Source: CAYMYN01 sp964394665 (lineage in GTDB: Bacteria > Planctomycetota > UBA1135 > GCA-002686595). From it: DNA of 64,000 bases. This document shows positions 41,239 through 49,089 of this stretch, piece by piece; the first letter of the stretch is position 1; each line of letters starts with the position of its first letter. Location: contig CAYMYN010000018.1 of NCBI GenBank assembly GCA_964394665.1, positions 34,633 to 98,632 on the forward strand, read 5' to 3'. Below the pieces are notes generated by a model. The model worked only from the letters and a program-made list of their open reading frames with translations. It did not search any database and was not told where the DNA came from. Both the position numbers and the translations under genes were made by a program.

Positions 41239-43116
41239 ATGCGAAACGTCACCGCACCCAGCGCCCGTGACCTCTGCCGGCCCCTCCTGTGGGCCACCGG
41301 CCTCGTCACCCTGAGCTCCCTCGGCTCGGCCCAGTTCAACGTCGAGTGGGTCGGCTTCGAACGCCAGAACCACCGCCTCGTGTCCGCGCCCGAACTCGGG
41401 CTCAACGACGTCCAGGAGAAGGACTACTACGTCGGCGACCTCAACAACGACGGCTGGGACGACCTGGTCGTCGTCCGCAAGCAGCCCTGGACCTCGGCCG
41501 GCCGTTTCCCGAACGTCCTGTTCATGAACGAGGGCGGCATCCTGGTCGATCGCACCGCCCTGTACGCCAGCGCCTCCACGACCCCCGGGGACCTGGGCTT
41601 CCTGACCCCCACCAACGACCGCGACGTCGTGTTCGCGGACGTGGACGGCGACGGCTGGCTGGACGTCATCACCGCCCCGACGATCAGCGACGGCCTGCCC
41701 AAGCACATCAGCCACCCGCGGGTCTACATGAACCTCGGGAACGACGGCAGCGGCAACTGGCTCGGCCTGCGCTACGAGGAGCACCGCATCCCGCAGTTCT
41801 TCGCCGGCGCCACGCCCTGCCCGCCGCGCTTCTGCGGCGTCGCCGCCGGTGACGTGACCGGCAACGGCTTCCCCGATCTGTTCTTCGCCGACTACGACTT
41901 CGGCGGGACCTGCGACCTCAACGACCGCCTGTTGGTCAACGACGGTACGGGCGTGTTCGTCGACCAGACCTCGCTGCGCATGAACTCGGCCTGGTTGCAG
42001 TCGACCTTCGGCACCTCGGCCGAGATCGCCGACATGAACGGCAGCGGCCTGATGGACGTGGTCAAGAACTCGGGCCTCGGCGGCACGACCTCGGCCATCT
42101 ACAACAACCCGAACAACCCGGGCGTCTTCAACGTCAACGACAACTTCTACACGGGCGCCGGCTACCACGTGACGGTCGGCGACCTCAACAACGACGGCCG
42201 ACTCGACGCGGTGGTGGGCGACGACGGCGCCGACCGCTACCTGCTCAACCAGGGCACGGACACCTTCGGCCGCGTGATCTGGGGCCCGGCCCAGACCTAC
42301 CAGTTCGTCTCGGGCTCCGACGACGGTTTCCCGGGCAACACGATCATCGCCGACCTCGACAACGACGGTTGGAACGACGTCCTGATCTGTGACGTCGACG
42401 TCGACATCTCCGGCTGCGACCGGCGGCTCAACATCTACCACAACCGCGGCGGCACCGTCGGCGGCTCGATCACCCTGCGCGAGGAGGCCGGATCGAGCGG
42501 CTGGCGCGGCGCGGTGGGCCTCATGCCCAGCGACCTCCAGGGCACCCACGACGTGGCCGTGATCGACATCAACAACGACGGCTACCTCGACCTCGTGATC
42601 GGGCGTTGCTCGGGCACGGCGGTGTGGATCAACACCCTGGGCCTCAACCAGGATGTCGGCCAGGCCTACTGCTTCTGCGACGGCAGCGGGGCGCCGGCGC
42701 CCTGTGCCAACACCGGGGCGGCCGGCCGCGGCTGCCGCAACTCGAGCGGCCAGGGCGCGGCCCTCGCCGGTTCGGGCACCCGCAGCGTGCTCGCCAACGA
42801 CCTGGTCCTGACCGGCACGAACCTCCTGCCCGGCCAGCCCGGGCTGCTGTTCGCGGCCAACAACCAGGTCAACGGCGGCAACGGCAGCACCTTCGGGGAC
42901 GGCCTGCGCTGCGCCGGCGGCAGCCTGATTCGCCTGGGCGTGAAGATGCCCAACGCCTCGGGCACCGCCAACTGGGGTCCGGGCCTGGGCACGGTCGGCG
43001 GCTGGGCGGCGGGTCAGACCCGACGCTTCCAGAGCTGGTACCGCGACCCGGTCGGCAGCCCCTGCGGCAGCGGCTTCAACTTGAGCAACGGCTACGAGGT
43101 GACCTTCACCCCGTGA
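41239..43116 (+). CDS. Secreted FG-GAP/VCBS seven-repeat propeller with Cys/Gly-rich C-terminal domain
   Basis: The 625-residue protein has a signal peptide (about 1-33). Seven FG-GAP-type calcium-binding repeats are visible, including VGDLNNDGWDDLVVV, FADVDGDGWLDVI, AGDVTGNGFPDLFFA, IADMNGSGLMDVV, VGDLNNDGRLDAVVG, IADLDNDGWNDVLI and VIDINNDGYLDLVIG. This fits one seven-bladed beta-propeller. The C-terminal 150 residues carry YCFCDGSGAPAPCANTG, FGDGLRCAGG, QSWYRDP and CGSGFNLSNG, nearly the same domain as in the propeller protein at 4522-7215. It is probably a surface-displayed binding or structural protein. Its gene is the third in a row of exported-protein genes, 45 nt after the previous stop. 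Confidence 0.88.
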   Translation: MRNVTAPSARDLCRPLLWATGLVTLSSLGSAQFNVEWVGFERQNHRLVSAPELGLNDVQEKDYYVGDLNNDGWDDLVVVRKQPWTSAGRFPNVLFMNEGGILVDRTALYASASTTPGDLGFLTPTNDRDVVFADVDGDGWLDVITAPTISDGLPKHISHPRVYMNLGNDGSGNWLGLRYEEHRIPQFFAGATPCPPRFCGVAAGDVTGNGFPDLFFADYDFGGTCDLNDRLLVNDGTGVFVDQTSLRMNSAWLQSTFGTSAEIADMNGSGLMDVVKNSGLGGTTSAIYNNPNNPGVFNVNDNFYTGAGYHVTVGDLNNDGRLDAVVGDDGADRYLLNQGTDTFGRVIWGPAQTYQFVSGSDDGFPGNTIIADLDNDGWNDVLICDVDVDISGCDRRLNIYHNRGGTVGGSITLREEAGSSGWRGAVGLMPSDLQGTHDVAVIDINNDGYLDLVIGRCSGTAVWINTLGLNQDVGQAYCFCDGSGAPAPCANTGAAGRGCRNSSGQGAALAGSGTRSVLANDLVLTGTNLLPGQPGLLFAANNQVNGGNGSTFGDGLRCAGGSLIRLGVKMPNASGTANWGPGLGTVGGWAAGQTRRFQSWYRDPVGSPCGSGFNLSNGYEVTFTP

Positions 43117-43160
43117 TCTGATCGCCGTGCGACCCGCCGGCCCCGGGCCGGTGGATCGGA

Positions 43161-43213
43161 GGGGCGGGTTCGCCGCGTGTGCGCTCCGAGCGCACACCCG
43201 GCGGACCCGCCCC
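43161..43213. terminator. 53-nt near-perfect hairpin between convergent genes
   Basis: Three perfectly paired blocks of 9, 5 and 9 bp (outermost GGGGCGGGT/ACCCGCCCC, innermost GTGTGCGCT/AGCGCACAC) are separated by single mismatches and close on the loop CCG. It is the longest inverted repeat noticed here and probably ends transcription from both sides. Confidence 0.6.
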
Positions 43214-43246
43214 GCTGTTCGGGGGGCACGGGGGGCCCCGCGCGCC

Positions 43247-46200
43247 TCAGCGTTCGGGCGCGGCGGAGGGGTCGGGCTCGAGGGGCGTGATCCAGCGGCG
43301 CGCGGGGCGCGTGTTCCACTCCGCGCGCCAGCGGCGGTGCGCCTCGGTGTCGGGGAAGGACTCGTCGGGGCCGTAGGGGTAACCGCTCATGCCGTGGAAG
43401 GGCAGCGGTTCGACCTCCAGGGCCTCGATCGTGTTGGGGTCGCGGTCCTTGGCCCAGCCGTCGAAGAAGACCAGCCAATCGCGCACGTGGCCCGGGGCGA
43501 GGGGCGGGAGCGCGCTGGCGTCGAAGACCACCTCGAGGGCGTCGCCGGCGCCGAAGATCACGTACCGGTCGTCGATCGTCGTGAGCAGCTCGAGGCACTC
43601 GCCCAGGCGCGTGTAGTTGCCGGGGTGTTGGTCCCAGCGGGCGAAGACCTCGACGCGGTCCCAGTCGAACAGCTCGGGTTGATCGTCGCGGCCGGTCTCG
43701 ACCAGCTCGCTGAAGCCGCGCTCGTAGAGCCGCGCCCGCGCGGGCTCGAGCACGGTCTCGACGAAGGGCGCGTCGTCGCCGTCGATCGCCAGGGCGATGC
43801 GGTCCCAGTAGAGCTGCAGGGTGCACGAGAGGCGCAGGCGGCCGTGGCGCGCGAGCTCCTCCCCGAGGTGCGTGACGTCGACCACCATGGTCTTGGTCTT
43901 GCCCGCGGGGAACCCGATCGGTGGGCCCGTCCCGCGCCATCCGCCCTCGCCGTCGGGGACCTCGAGCAGGGGCGGCACGAACTCGACCCGCGGGTGGTGC
44001 GCCGCGGCCATGTTGGCGCTGGCGTCGCTCCAGTAGAACCAGCCGGCCATCACCAGGCGCAGCTTCGGGGCGGCCGCGATGCGTTCGGGATCGAAGGCGA
44101 GCTCGAGCGACCAGGGCCGCGCCAGCCCCGCGTACTGCAGAGGCTCCTTGACGAAGGGCACGGCGTGCACGCCGTCCTCGCGGGCGAGTTCGCTCGCCCA
44201 GTCCCGTCCGTCGCTGCCGACGGCCGAGAGGGGCGTCAGCACCTCGCGCACGGTGTGCACGTGGTGCGTTGGAAAGGGCGGGAAACAGAAACGCTCGTTG
44301 GGGAAGACCTCGACGCCCGCGGGCCGGTCGAGGGCGTGCAGCCGGATGCGGTCGAGGTAGGTGACCTCGCGCAGCTCCTCGGTGATCTGCAGCACGAGCT
44401 CGCCGTCCCGCGGCACGAGTTGATCGCCGCGCACGAGCACGTACTCGTCGTGGTCGGGGGGCACGAGCAGGCCCGGAGCGATCGGCAGGCCCAGGGGCGT
44501 GATGCCGAGCACGTCGGTGATGAACTCGAACGTCTCCCCGTTCCAGGTGTACAGGAAGGGGCACGAGCCGAACTGCTTGATCTGTTGCTCGTAGGGCGCG
44601 ATGCCGGCCTGGATGTCATCGGCGGCGGCGCGGCCGACGACCGGCACGGCCAGGCGCGTGTCCACGCCGCCGTTCGGCCAGGCGATGCGCAACACGTCGA
44701 GCGTCGGGTCTTCCCCGGCCCCGATCCAGAGCGGCTCGCCGCGGTAGTAGAAGCGCTGGTAGCTCGCTCCGCGCCGCACGAAGAGGCGCGCGCCGAGGGC
44801 CGCGCGGCTGTCGCGTGTCCCGCGCAGCGCGACGAGGTGCGCTCGGTTGGGGCCCGGCGCGGCGTGGTGCAGCCGCACGCGGCCCGCGGCCAGGGCGGCG
44901 AAGCCGACGCGCCCCGCGCCGGAGAAGTCGCCGTACTGCGGGGCGTTCGTGGGGGCGAGTCCGTCGAAGTCGATGCGGCGCTCCTGGGGCAGGCCGAAGG
45001 CCAGGGCCGCGCCGCTCGACCAGGCGAGATCGAACGAGCCGTCGAGGTCGAGGTCGACGATCCGCGCGTCGGGCGGGGCGTTGATCGCGCTCGCGCGGCG
45101 CTCGAAGGAGAAATCCCCGCGGCCGTACCACACGACGGTCGGCGAACCAGGGACGACGAGGTCGGCGCGGCCGTCGCCGTCGATGTCGGCGACCAACGGA
45201 CGTTGCCCGACCAGGAGGCCCGCGAGGGCCGAGCTGCGGTCGGCGAAGCGCCCCGCGCGTAGGGAGTCGCCCAGGTACACGCCCCCCGGGCCGCCGCACA
45301 GGAGGTCGACGTCGCTGTCGTCGTCGAAGTCCTCGACCAGGCACCAGGTGAAGGCGCGATCGTTCGGCAGGCCCGCCGCTTCGCTGGCATCGGTGAAGCG
45401 GCCGCCGGCCGCGGGCTCGTCGGCGCCGTCGTTGCGCAGGAGGCGCGCGCCGAAGGGGCCGACGACGAACAGGTCGAGGTCGCCCTCGTGGTCGAAGTCG
45501 ACCGCGACCAGGTCGGCGGGGGGCGCGGGGAGCTCGAGCTCGAGGGCCGGCTCGGGGCTCCAGGTCCACTCGCCCGCGCGCAGGAAACGCAGGCGCGCGC
45601 CCTGGGCGACGACGAGGTCCCTGCGATCGTCGCCGTTGTCGAGCCCGATGGGGCGCACGAGCTCGACCGGCTCGTCGAAGACGGGCACGGCGCGCCAGGC
45701 GTCGCCCTCGCGGCGCGCGGCGACGAGCCCGCGCGGGGTGCGCGCGAGCAGCTCGAGGCGCCCGTCGCCGTCGAGGTCGCAGGCGAGGAGCTCGAGCAGT
45801 CCCCGAAACTCCTCGAGCTCGAGCGGCTGGACGGCGAAGGTCAGGCTCTCGAGCGGCCGTGCGCCGAGGTTGCCGCGCGGCGCGGGCGGCCGTGGACGGG
45901 CGAGGTTCCCCAGGCGCACGTCGTTCTGGAAGGGTGCCTCGAAGCCCTGGCGACGCAGCGCCTCGCTGCGCGCGATGAGCGGCTCGGCCTCCTGCGCGCG
46001 GCCGGTGACGAGCAGTAGGCGCTGGAGCTGGTAGACCGCCGAGACGTACCAGCCCTGGCCGTTCTCGAGGCCGACCTCCAGTACCGAGCGGAACAGCCCC
46101 TCGGCTTCGTCGAGCCGGTCGAGCTCGCGCAGCACGCCGGCCAGCTCGAGGCGCGTGGGCAGGTCCTTTGGGGCGACCTGGTGGGCCAGGCGCAGGTGTC

Positions 46201-46576
46201 CCTCGGCGGCCTCGAACTCGCCCTCTTCCTTGGCGAGCTGCCCCAGCAGGTAGCGCAGGCCCGGATTGCGCGGCTCGAGGGCTTCGAGGCGCGCGAGCAG
46301 GGCGCGCGTCGCCCCGGTTTCGCCCAGCAGGAACTCGAGGGCGGCCAGGCCCAACAGATCCTGCGCCGCGGCGTCCGCGCGGGCGGCGAGCGGCGCGAGC
46401 TCGGCCCGCGCTTCGCCCTCGCGGCCCTCGGAGAAGTGCGCCGCGGCGCGCTCGCGCACCAGCTCGTCGGCCCGCGGGTCCGCGACGGCGGTGGGGGCGG
46501 GTTTCTCGCGACAGGCGCCGAGGAGCGCGGCCACGAAGATCAGCGGGGCGATCAGGCGGAGGTCGGGGCGTCGCAT
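43247..46576 (-). CDS. Giant lipoprotein with TPR, FG-GAP and ASPIC/UnbV domains
   Basis: The product has 1109 residues from the ATG at 46576. ALLGAC (about residues 17-22) is a clear lipobox. Residues 70-215 form TPR-like helical repeats (EGEFEAAEGHLRLAHQVAP, ELDRLDEAEGLFRSVLEVG). Residues 255-560 hold FG-GAP repeats such as LACDLDGDGRLELLA, AVDFDHEGDLDLFVVG and VADIDGDGRADLVVPG. Residues 580-645 match ASPIC/UnbV with RDSRAALGARLFVRRG and LRIAWPNGG. The last 450 residues begin CPFLYTWNGETFEFITDV and have no family I recognise. Proteins of this general type are common in planctomycetes and Acidobacteriota; function is unknown. It is divergent from the SDR gene and convergent with the FG-GAP gene. 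Confidence 0.85.
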   Translation of the reverse strand: MRRPDLRLIAPLIFVAALLGACREKPAPTAVADPRADELVRERAAAHFSEGREGEARAELAPLAARADAAAQDLLGLAALEFLLGETGATRALLARLEALEPRNPGLRYLLGQLAKEEGEFEAAEGHLRLAHQVAPKDLPTRLELAGVLRELDRLDEAEGLFRSVLEVGLENGQGWYVSAVYQLQRLLLVTGRAQEAEPLIARSEALRRQGFEAPFQNDVRLGNLARPRPPAPRGNLGARPLESLTFAVQPLELEEFRGLLELLACDLDGDGRLELLARTPRGLVAARREGDAWRAVPVFDEPVELVRPIGLDNGDDRRDLVVAQGARLRFLRAGEWTWSPEPALELELPAPPADLVAVDFDHEGDLDLFVVGPFGARLLRNDGADEPAAGGRFTDASEAAGLPNDRAFTWCLVEDFDDDSDVDLLCGGPGGVYLGDSLRAGRFADRSSALAGLLVGQRPLVADIDGDGRADLVVPGSPTVVWYGRGDFSFERRASAINAPPDARIVDLDLDGSFDLAWSSGAALAFGLPQERRIDFDGLAPTNAPQYGDFSGAGRVGFAALAAGRVRLHHAAPGPNRAHLVALRGTRDSRAALGARLFVRRGASYQRFYYRGEPLWIGAGEDPTLDVLRIAWPNGGVDTRLAVPVVGRAAADDIQAGIAPYEQQIKQFGSCPFLYTWNGETFEFITDVLGITPLGLPIAPGLLVPPDHDEYVLVRGDQLVPRDGELVLQITEELREVTYLDRIRLHALDRPAGVEVFPNERFCFPPFPTHHVHTVREVLTPLSAVGSDGRDWASELAREDGVHAVPFVKEPLQYAGLARPWSLELAFDPERIAAAPKLRLVMAGWFYWSDASANMAAAHHPRVEFVPPLLEVPDGEGGWRGTGPPIGFPAGKTKTMVVDVTHLGEELARHGRLRLSCTLQLYWDRIALAIDGDDAPFVETVLEPARARLYERGFSELVETGRDDQPELFDWDRVEVFARWDQHPGNYTRLGECLELLTTIDDRYVIFGAGDALEVVFDASALPPLAPGHVRDWLVFFDGWAKDRDPNTIEALEVEPLPFHGMSGYPYGPDESFPDTEAHRRWRAEWNTRPARRWITPLEPDPSAAPER

Positions 46577-46621
46577 GGCGCGATGGTAGGGGCCGGCGCG
46601 GCCGCCGTCAGCGACGATCGT

Positions 46622-46641
46622 CGGGCGGGATTCCCCGCCCG
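46622..46641. promoter_or_regulatory. Inverted repeat in the divergent promoter region before the DprE-like pair
   Basis: CGGGCGGG and CCCGCCCG form an exact 8-bp inverted repeat around ATTC, in the 132 nt between two divergent start codons. It may be an operator or a leader stem; position alone suggests regulation. Confidence 0.35.
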
Positions 46642-46708
46642 CGGACGCTACCCTGGGCGCCCTCCGAGCGGCGCTGGACGCGCTCCGCCGAGACCCACGG
46701 ACGAAGCG

Positions 46709-47563
46709 ATGGATGCACCCACGACCCACTCCCACGCCCACTCCCACGGCGCGGAGGGCCCCGCGCCGCGGGCGGTCCGGCCCGAGCCCCCGCGCCTTGG
46801 CGGCGTGCCGCCCGGCGAACGGCGCGCGATCGTCGTCGGCGCGAGCTCCGGCATCGGCGCGGCCCTCGTGCGGCGCCTGGTGGGGGAGGGCTATCGCGTC
46901 GGCGCCCTGGCGCGCCGCGGCGAGGAGCTCGAGGCCCTGCGCGCGGAGCTCGATTCGGTCGCGGCGCGCACCGGCGGCGCGGTCGTGCCGCGCGCGCACG
47001 ACGTCGCGCGAGCGGCCGAGGTGCCCGCGCTCTTCGAGGAGCTGGTGCGCGAGCTGGGCGGGCTCGACCTCCTGATCTACGCCGCGGGGATCATGCCCCA
47101 GGGGCCGCCCGACGGCTACGACACCGAGCAGGACCTGGCCCAGATCGCGGTCAACCTCGGCGGCTGCGTGGCCTGGTGCAACGAGGCCGCGCGTCTGCTG
47201 GGCAGCCAGCGGCGCGGCACGATCGTCGGCATCTCCTCGATCGCCGGGGACCGCGGGCGCAAGGGCAACCCGGTCTACTGCACGACCAAGGCGGCCATGA
47301 ACACCTACCTCGAGTCCCTGCGCAACCGGCTCGGGGAGCGCGGCGTGCACGTGTGCACGATCAAGCCCGGCTTCATCGACACGCCGATGACCGCCGGCCT
47401 CGACGGGCTCTTCTGGCTGATCTCGGCCGACACGGCCGCGGCGCGCATCCTGCGCGCGGCCCGCTGGCGCGTGAACACGCGCTACGTGCCGATGCGCTGG
47501 TGGCTGGTGGGCACCGCGCTGCGCCTGATCCCCTCGTTCCTCTTCCGCAGGCTGAACGTGTGA
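46709..47563 (+). CDS. Short-chain dehydrogenase, DprE2-like by context
   Basis: The 284-residue protein has a His-rich N-terminal extension (THSHAHSHG, residues 6-14) and then a classical SDR fold. This shows the cofactor loop VVGASSGIGAALV (from about 42), YAAGIM in place of NAG, the serine region GISSIAGDRG and the catalytic YCTTK. The C-terminus is hydrophobic and may touch the membrane. Its TGA overlaps the GTG of a DprE1-like FAD oxidase by 4 nt. In actinobacteria DprE1 and DprE2 together epimerise decaprenyl-phospho-ribose to arabinose. The pair here could do an analogous 2'-epimerisation on a polyprenyl-phospho-sugar; that role is inferred from pairing and family. Confidence 0.88.
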   Translation: MDAPTTHSHAHSHGAEGPAPRAVRPEPPRLGGVPPGERRAIVVGASSGIGAALVRRLVGEGYRVGALARRGEELEALRAELDSVAARTGGAVVPRAHDVARAAEVPALFEELVRELGGLDLLIYAAGIMPQGPPDGYDTEQDLAQIAVNLGGCVAWCNEAARLLGSQRRGTIVGISSIAGDRGRKGNPVYCTTKAAMNTYLESLRNRLGERGVHVCTIKPGFIDTPMTAGLDGLFWLISADTAAARILRAARWRVNTRYVPMRWWLVGTALRLIPSFLFRRLNV

Positions 47564-49089
47564 GCGCGACGCAGCGAGCGCCGCTCGGCGCCCCGGCGCG
47601 CGGGGAAGGGCCCGGCGCGCACTTCCCCGCGGTTGCGCGGGCCTACGAGTACGTCGAGGCCTGGGGCATGGCCGCGGGCGGGACCGCGCGGGTGCTGCGG
47701 CCGCGCACGCTCGAGGAGCTCACGGCCTGCTACGGCGCCGCGCGCGAGGCGGGCCAGGCCCTGGCCCTGCGCGGCTCGGGCTGCAGCTACGGCGACGCCA
47801 GCCTGCCGGGGGAAGGGCTGTGCCTGGACCTGCGGCGCATGAATCGCATCCTCGCCTGGGACCCCTCGAGCGGCATCGCCGAGGTCGAGCCGGGGGTCAC
47901 GGTCGAGCAGCTCTGGAAACACATCCTGCCCGACGGGTGGTGGCCCAAGGTGGTCAGCGGGACGATGTTCCCGACCCTCGCCGGCGCGTTGGCCATGAAC
48001 ATCCATGGCAAGAACGACTACCTCGTGGGCACGCTCGGCGATCAGACCCTCGAGTTCGACCTCCTGCTCCCCGACGGGACCCTGCGCACATGCAATCGCG
48101 AGCGCGACGCGGACCTCTTCCACGCCGCCATCGGTGGCTTCGGCATGCTGGGCACCTTCACCCGGATCCGCCTGCGCACCCAGCGCGTGCACTCGGGCGA
48201 CCTGTGGGTGAAGGGCGTCGCGACGCGCGACCTGGCGGAGATGATGGCCTACTTCGAGGCCGAGAAGGGGCGCGCCGATTACCTCGTCGGTTGGATCGAT
48301 TGTTTCGGTGCCGAGGAGAACCTGGGCCGCGGCCTGATCCACCACGGTCGTTACCTCGCGCCGGGCGAGGACCCCACGCCCGAGCGCACCCTGCGCCTCG
48401 CGCACCAACAGCTCCCCGAGCGCATCCTGGGCCTGTTCCCCAAGTCCGAGGTCTGGCGCATCCTGCGCTGCGTCAACCATGACCCGGGCATGCGCCTGCT
48501 CAACTACGTCAAGTGCCAGGCCGGGCGGTTGGAGGGCATGCAAGGCTGGTATCGCCAGGCCCACGCGGCGTTCAACTTCTTGCTCGACTTCGTGCCCAAC
48601 TGGAAGTGGGCCTATGGCCGCCGGCCGGGCTGCGGGCTGCTGCAGTACCAGGTGTTCCTGCCCCACGAAACGGCCCACGCGGGGCTCGTCGAGCTGCTCA
48701 CCCGTTGCCAGGAGGCGGGCATCGTCTCCTACCTCGGCGTGCTCAAGCGCCACCGACCGGATCCCTTCTGGCTGACCCACGCGGTCGACGGCTGGAGCCT
48801 GGCGCTCGACTTCAAGGTCACGCCACGGACCCGCGAGCGGTTGTGGGCGCACCTGCACTCTCTGACCGACCGCGTGCTCGAGCTGGGCGGCAAGTTCTAC
48901 TTCGCCAAGGACCTCGTCGTGCGCCCCGCCGACGCGCGGCGGTTCTTCCCCCCCGATCGCCTGGCGGCCTTCGCGGCGCTCAAGCGCGAGCTCGATCCCG
49001 AGAACCGCTTCGCCACCGAGCTCTCGCGGCGCGTGTTCGGCGACTTCGCCGGCTTCGACGCCGCCGGTGAGGCCGCGGCGGACGTCTAG
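47560..49089 (+). CDS. FAD-linked oxidase, DprE1-like
   Basis: A GTG start overlapping the SDR stop gives 509 residues. The PCMH-type FAD domain (about 35-215) shows LALRGSGCSYGDASL, PGVTVEQLWKHILPDGWW and LAMNIHGKNDYLVGTLGD. The last corresponds to the DprE1 segment carrying the HGKN motif. The C-terminal substrate domain ends GGKFYFAKDLVV, matching the GxxYLAKD segment of DprE1. In mycobacteria the enzyme oxidises decaprenyl-phospho-ribose to the 2-keto intermediate. Here a related polyprenyl-phospho-sugar, or an aldonolactone (the alternative in this superfamily), could be the substrate. Its TAG overlaps the stop of the convergent gene on the other strand. Confidence 0.87.
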   Translation: MSATQRAPLGAPARGEGPGAHFPAVARAYEYVEAWGMAAGGTARVLRPRTLEELTACYGAAREAGQALALRGSGCSYGDASLPGEGLCLDLRRMNRILAWDPSSGIAEVEPGVTVEQLWKHILPDGWWPKVVSGTMFPTLAGALAMNIHGKNDYLVGTLGDQTLEFDLLLPDGTLRTCNRERDADLFHAAIGGFGMLGTFTRIRLRTQRVHSGDLWVKGVATRDLAEMMAYFEAEKGRADYLVGWIDCFGAEENLGRGLIHHGRYLAPGEDPTPERTLRLAHQQLPERILGLFPKSEVWRILRCVNHDPGMRLLNYVKCQAGRLEGMQGWYRQAHAAFNFLLDFVPNWKWAYGRRPGCGLLQYQVFLPHETAHAGLVELLTRCQEAGIVSYLGVLKRHRPDPFWLTHAVDGWSLALDFKVTPRTRERLWAHLHSLTDRVLELGGKFYFAKDLVVRPADARRFFPPDRLAAFAALKRELDPENRFATELSRRVFGDFAGFDAAGEAAADV

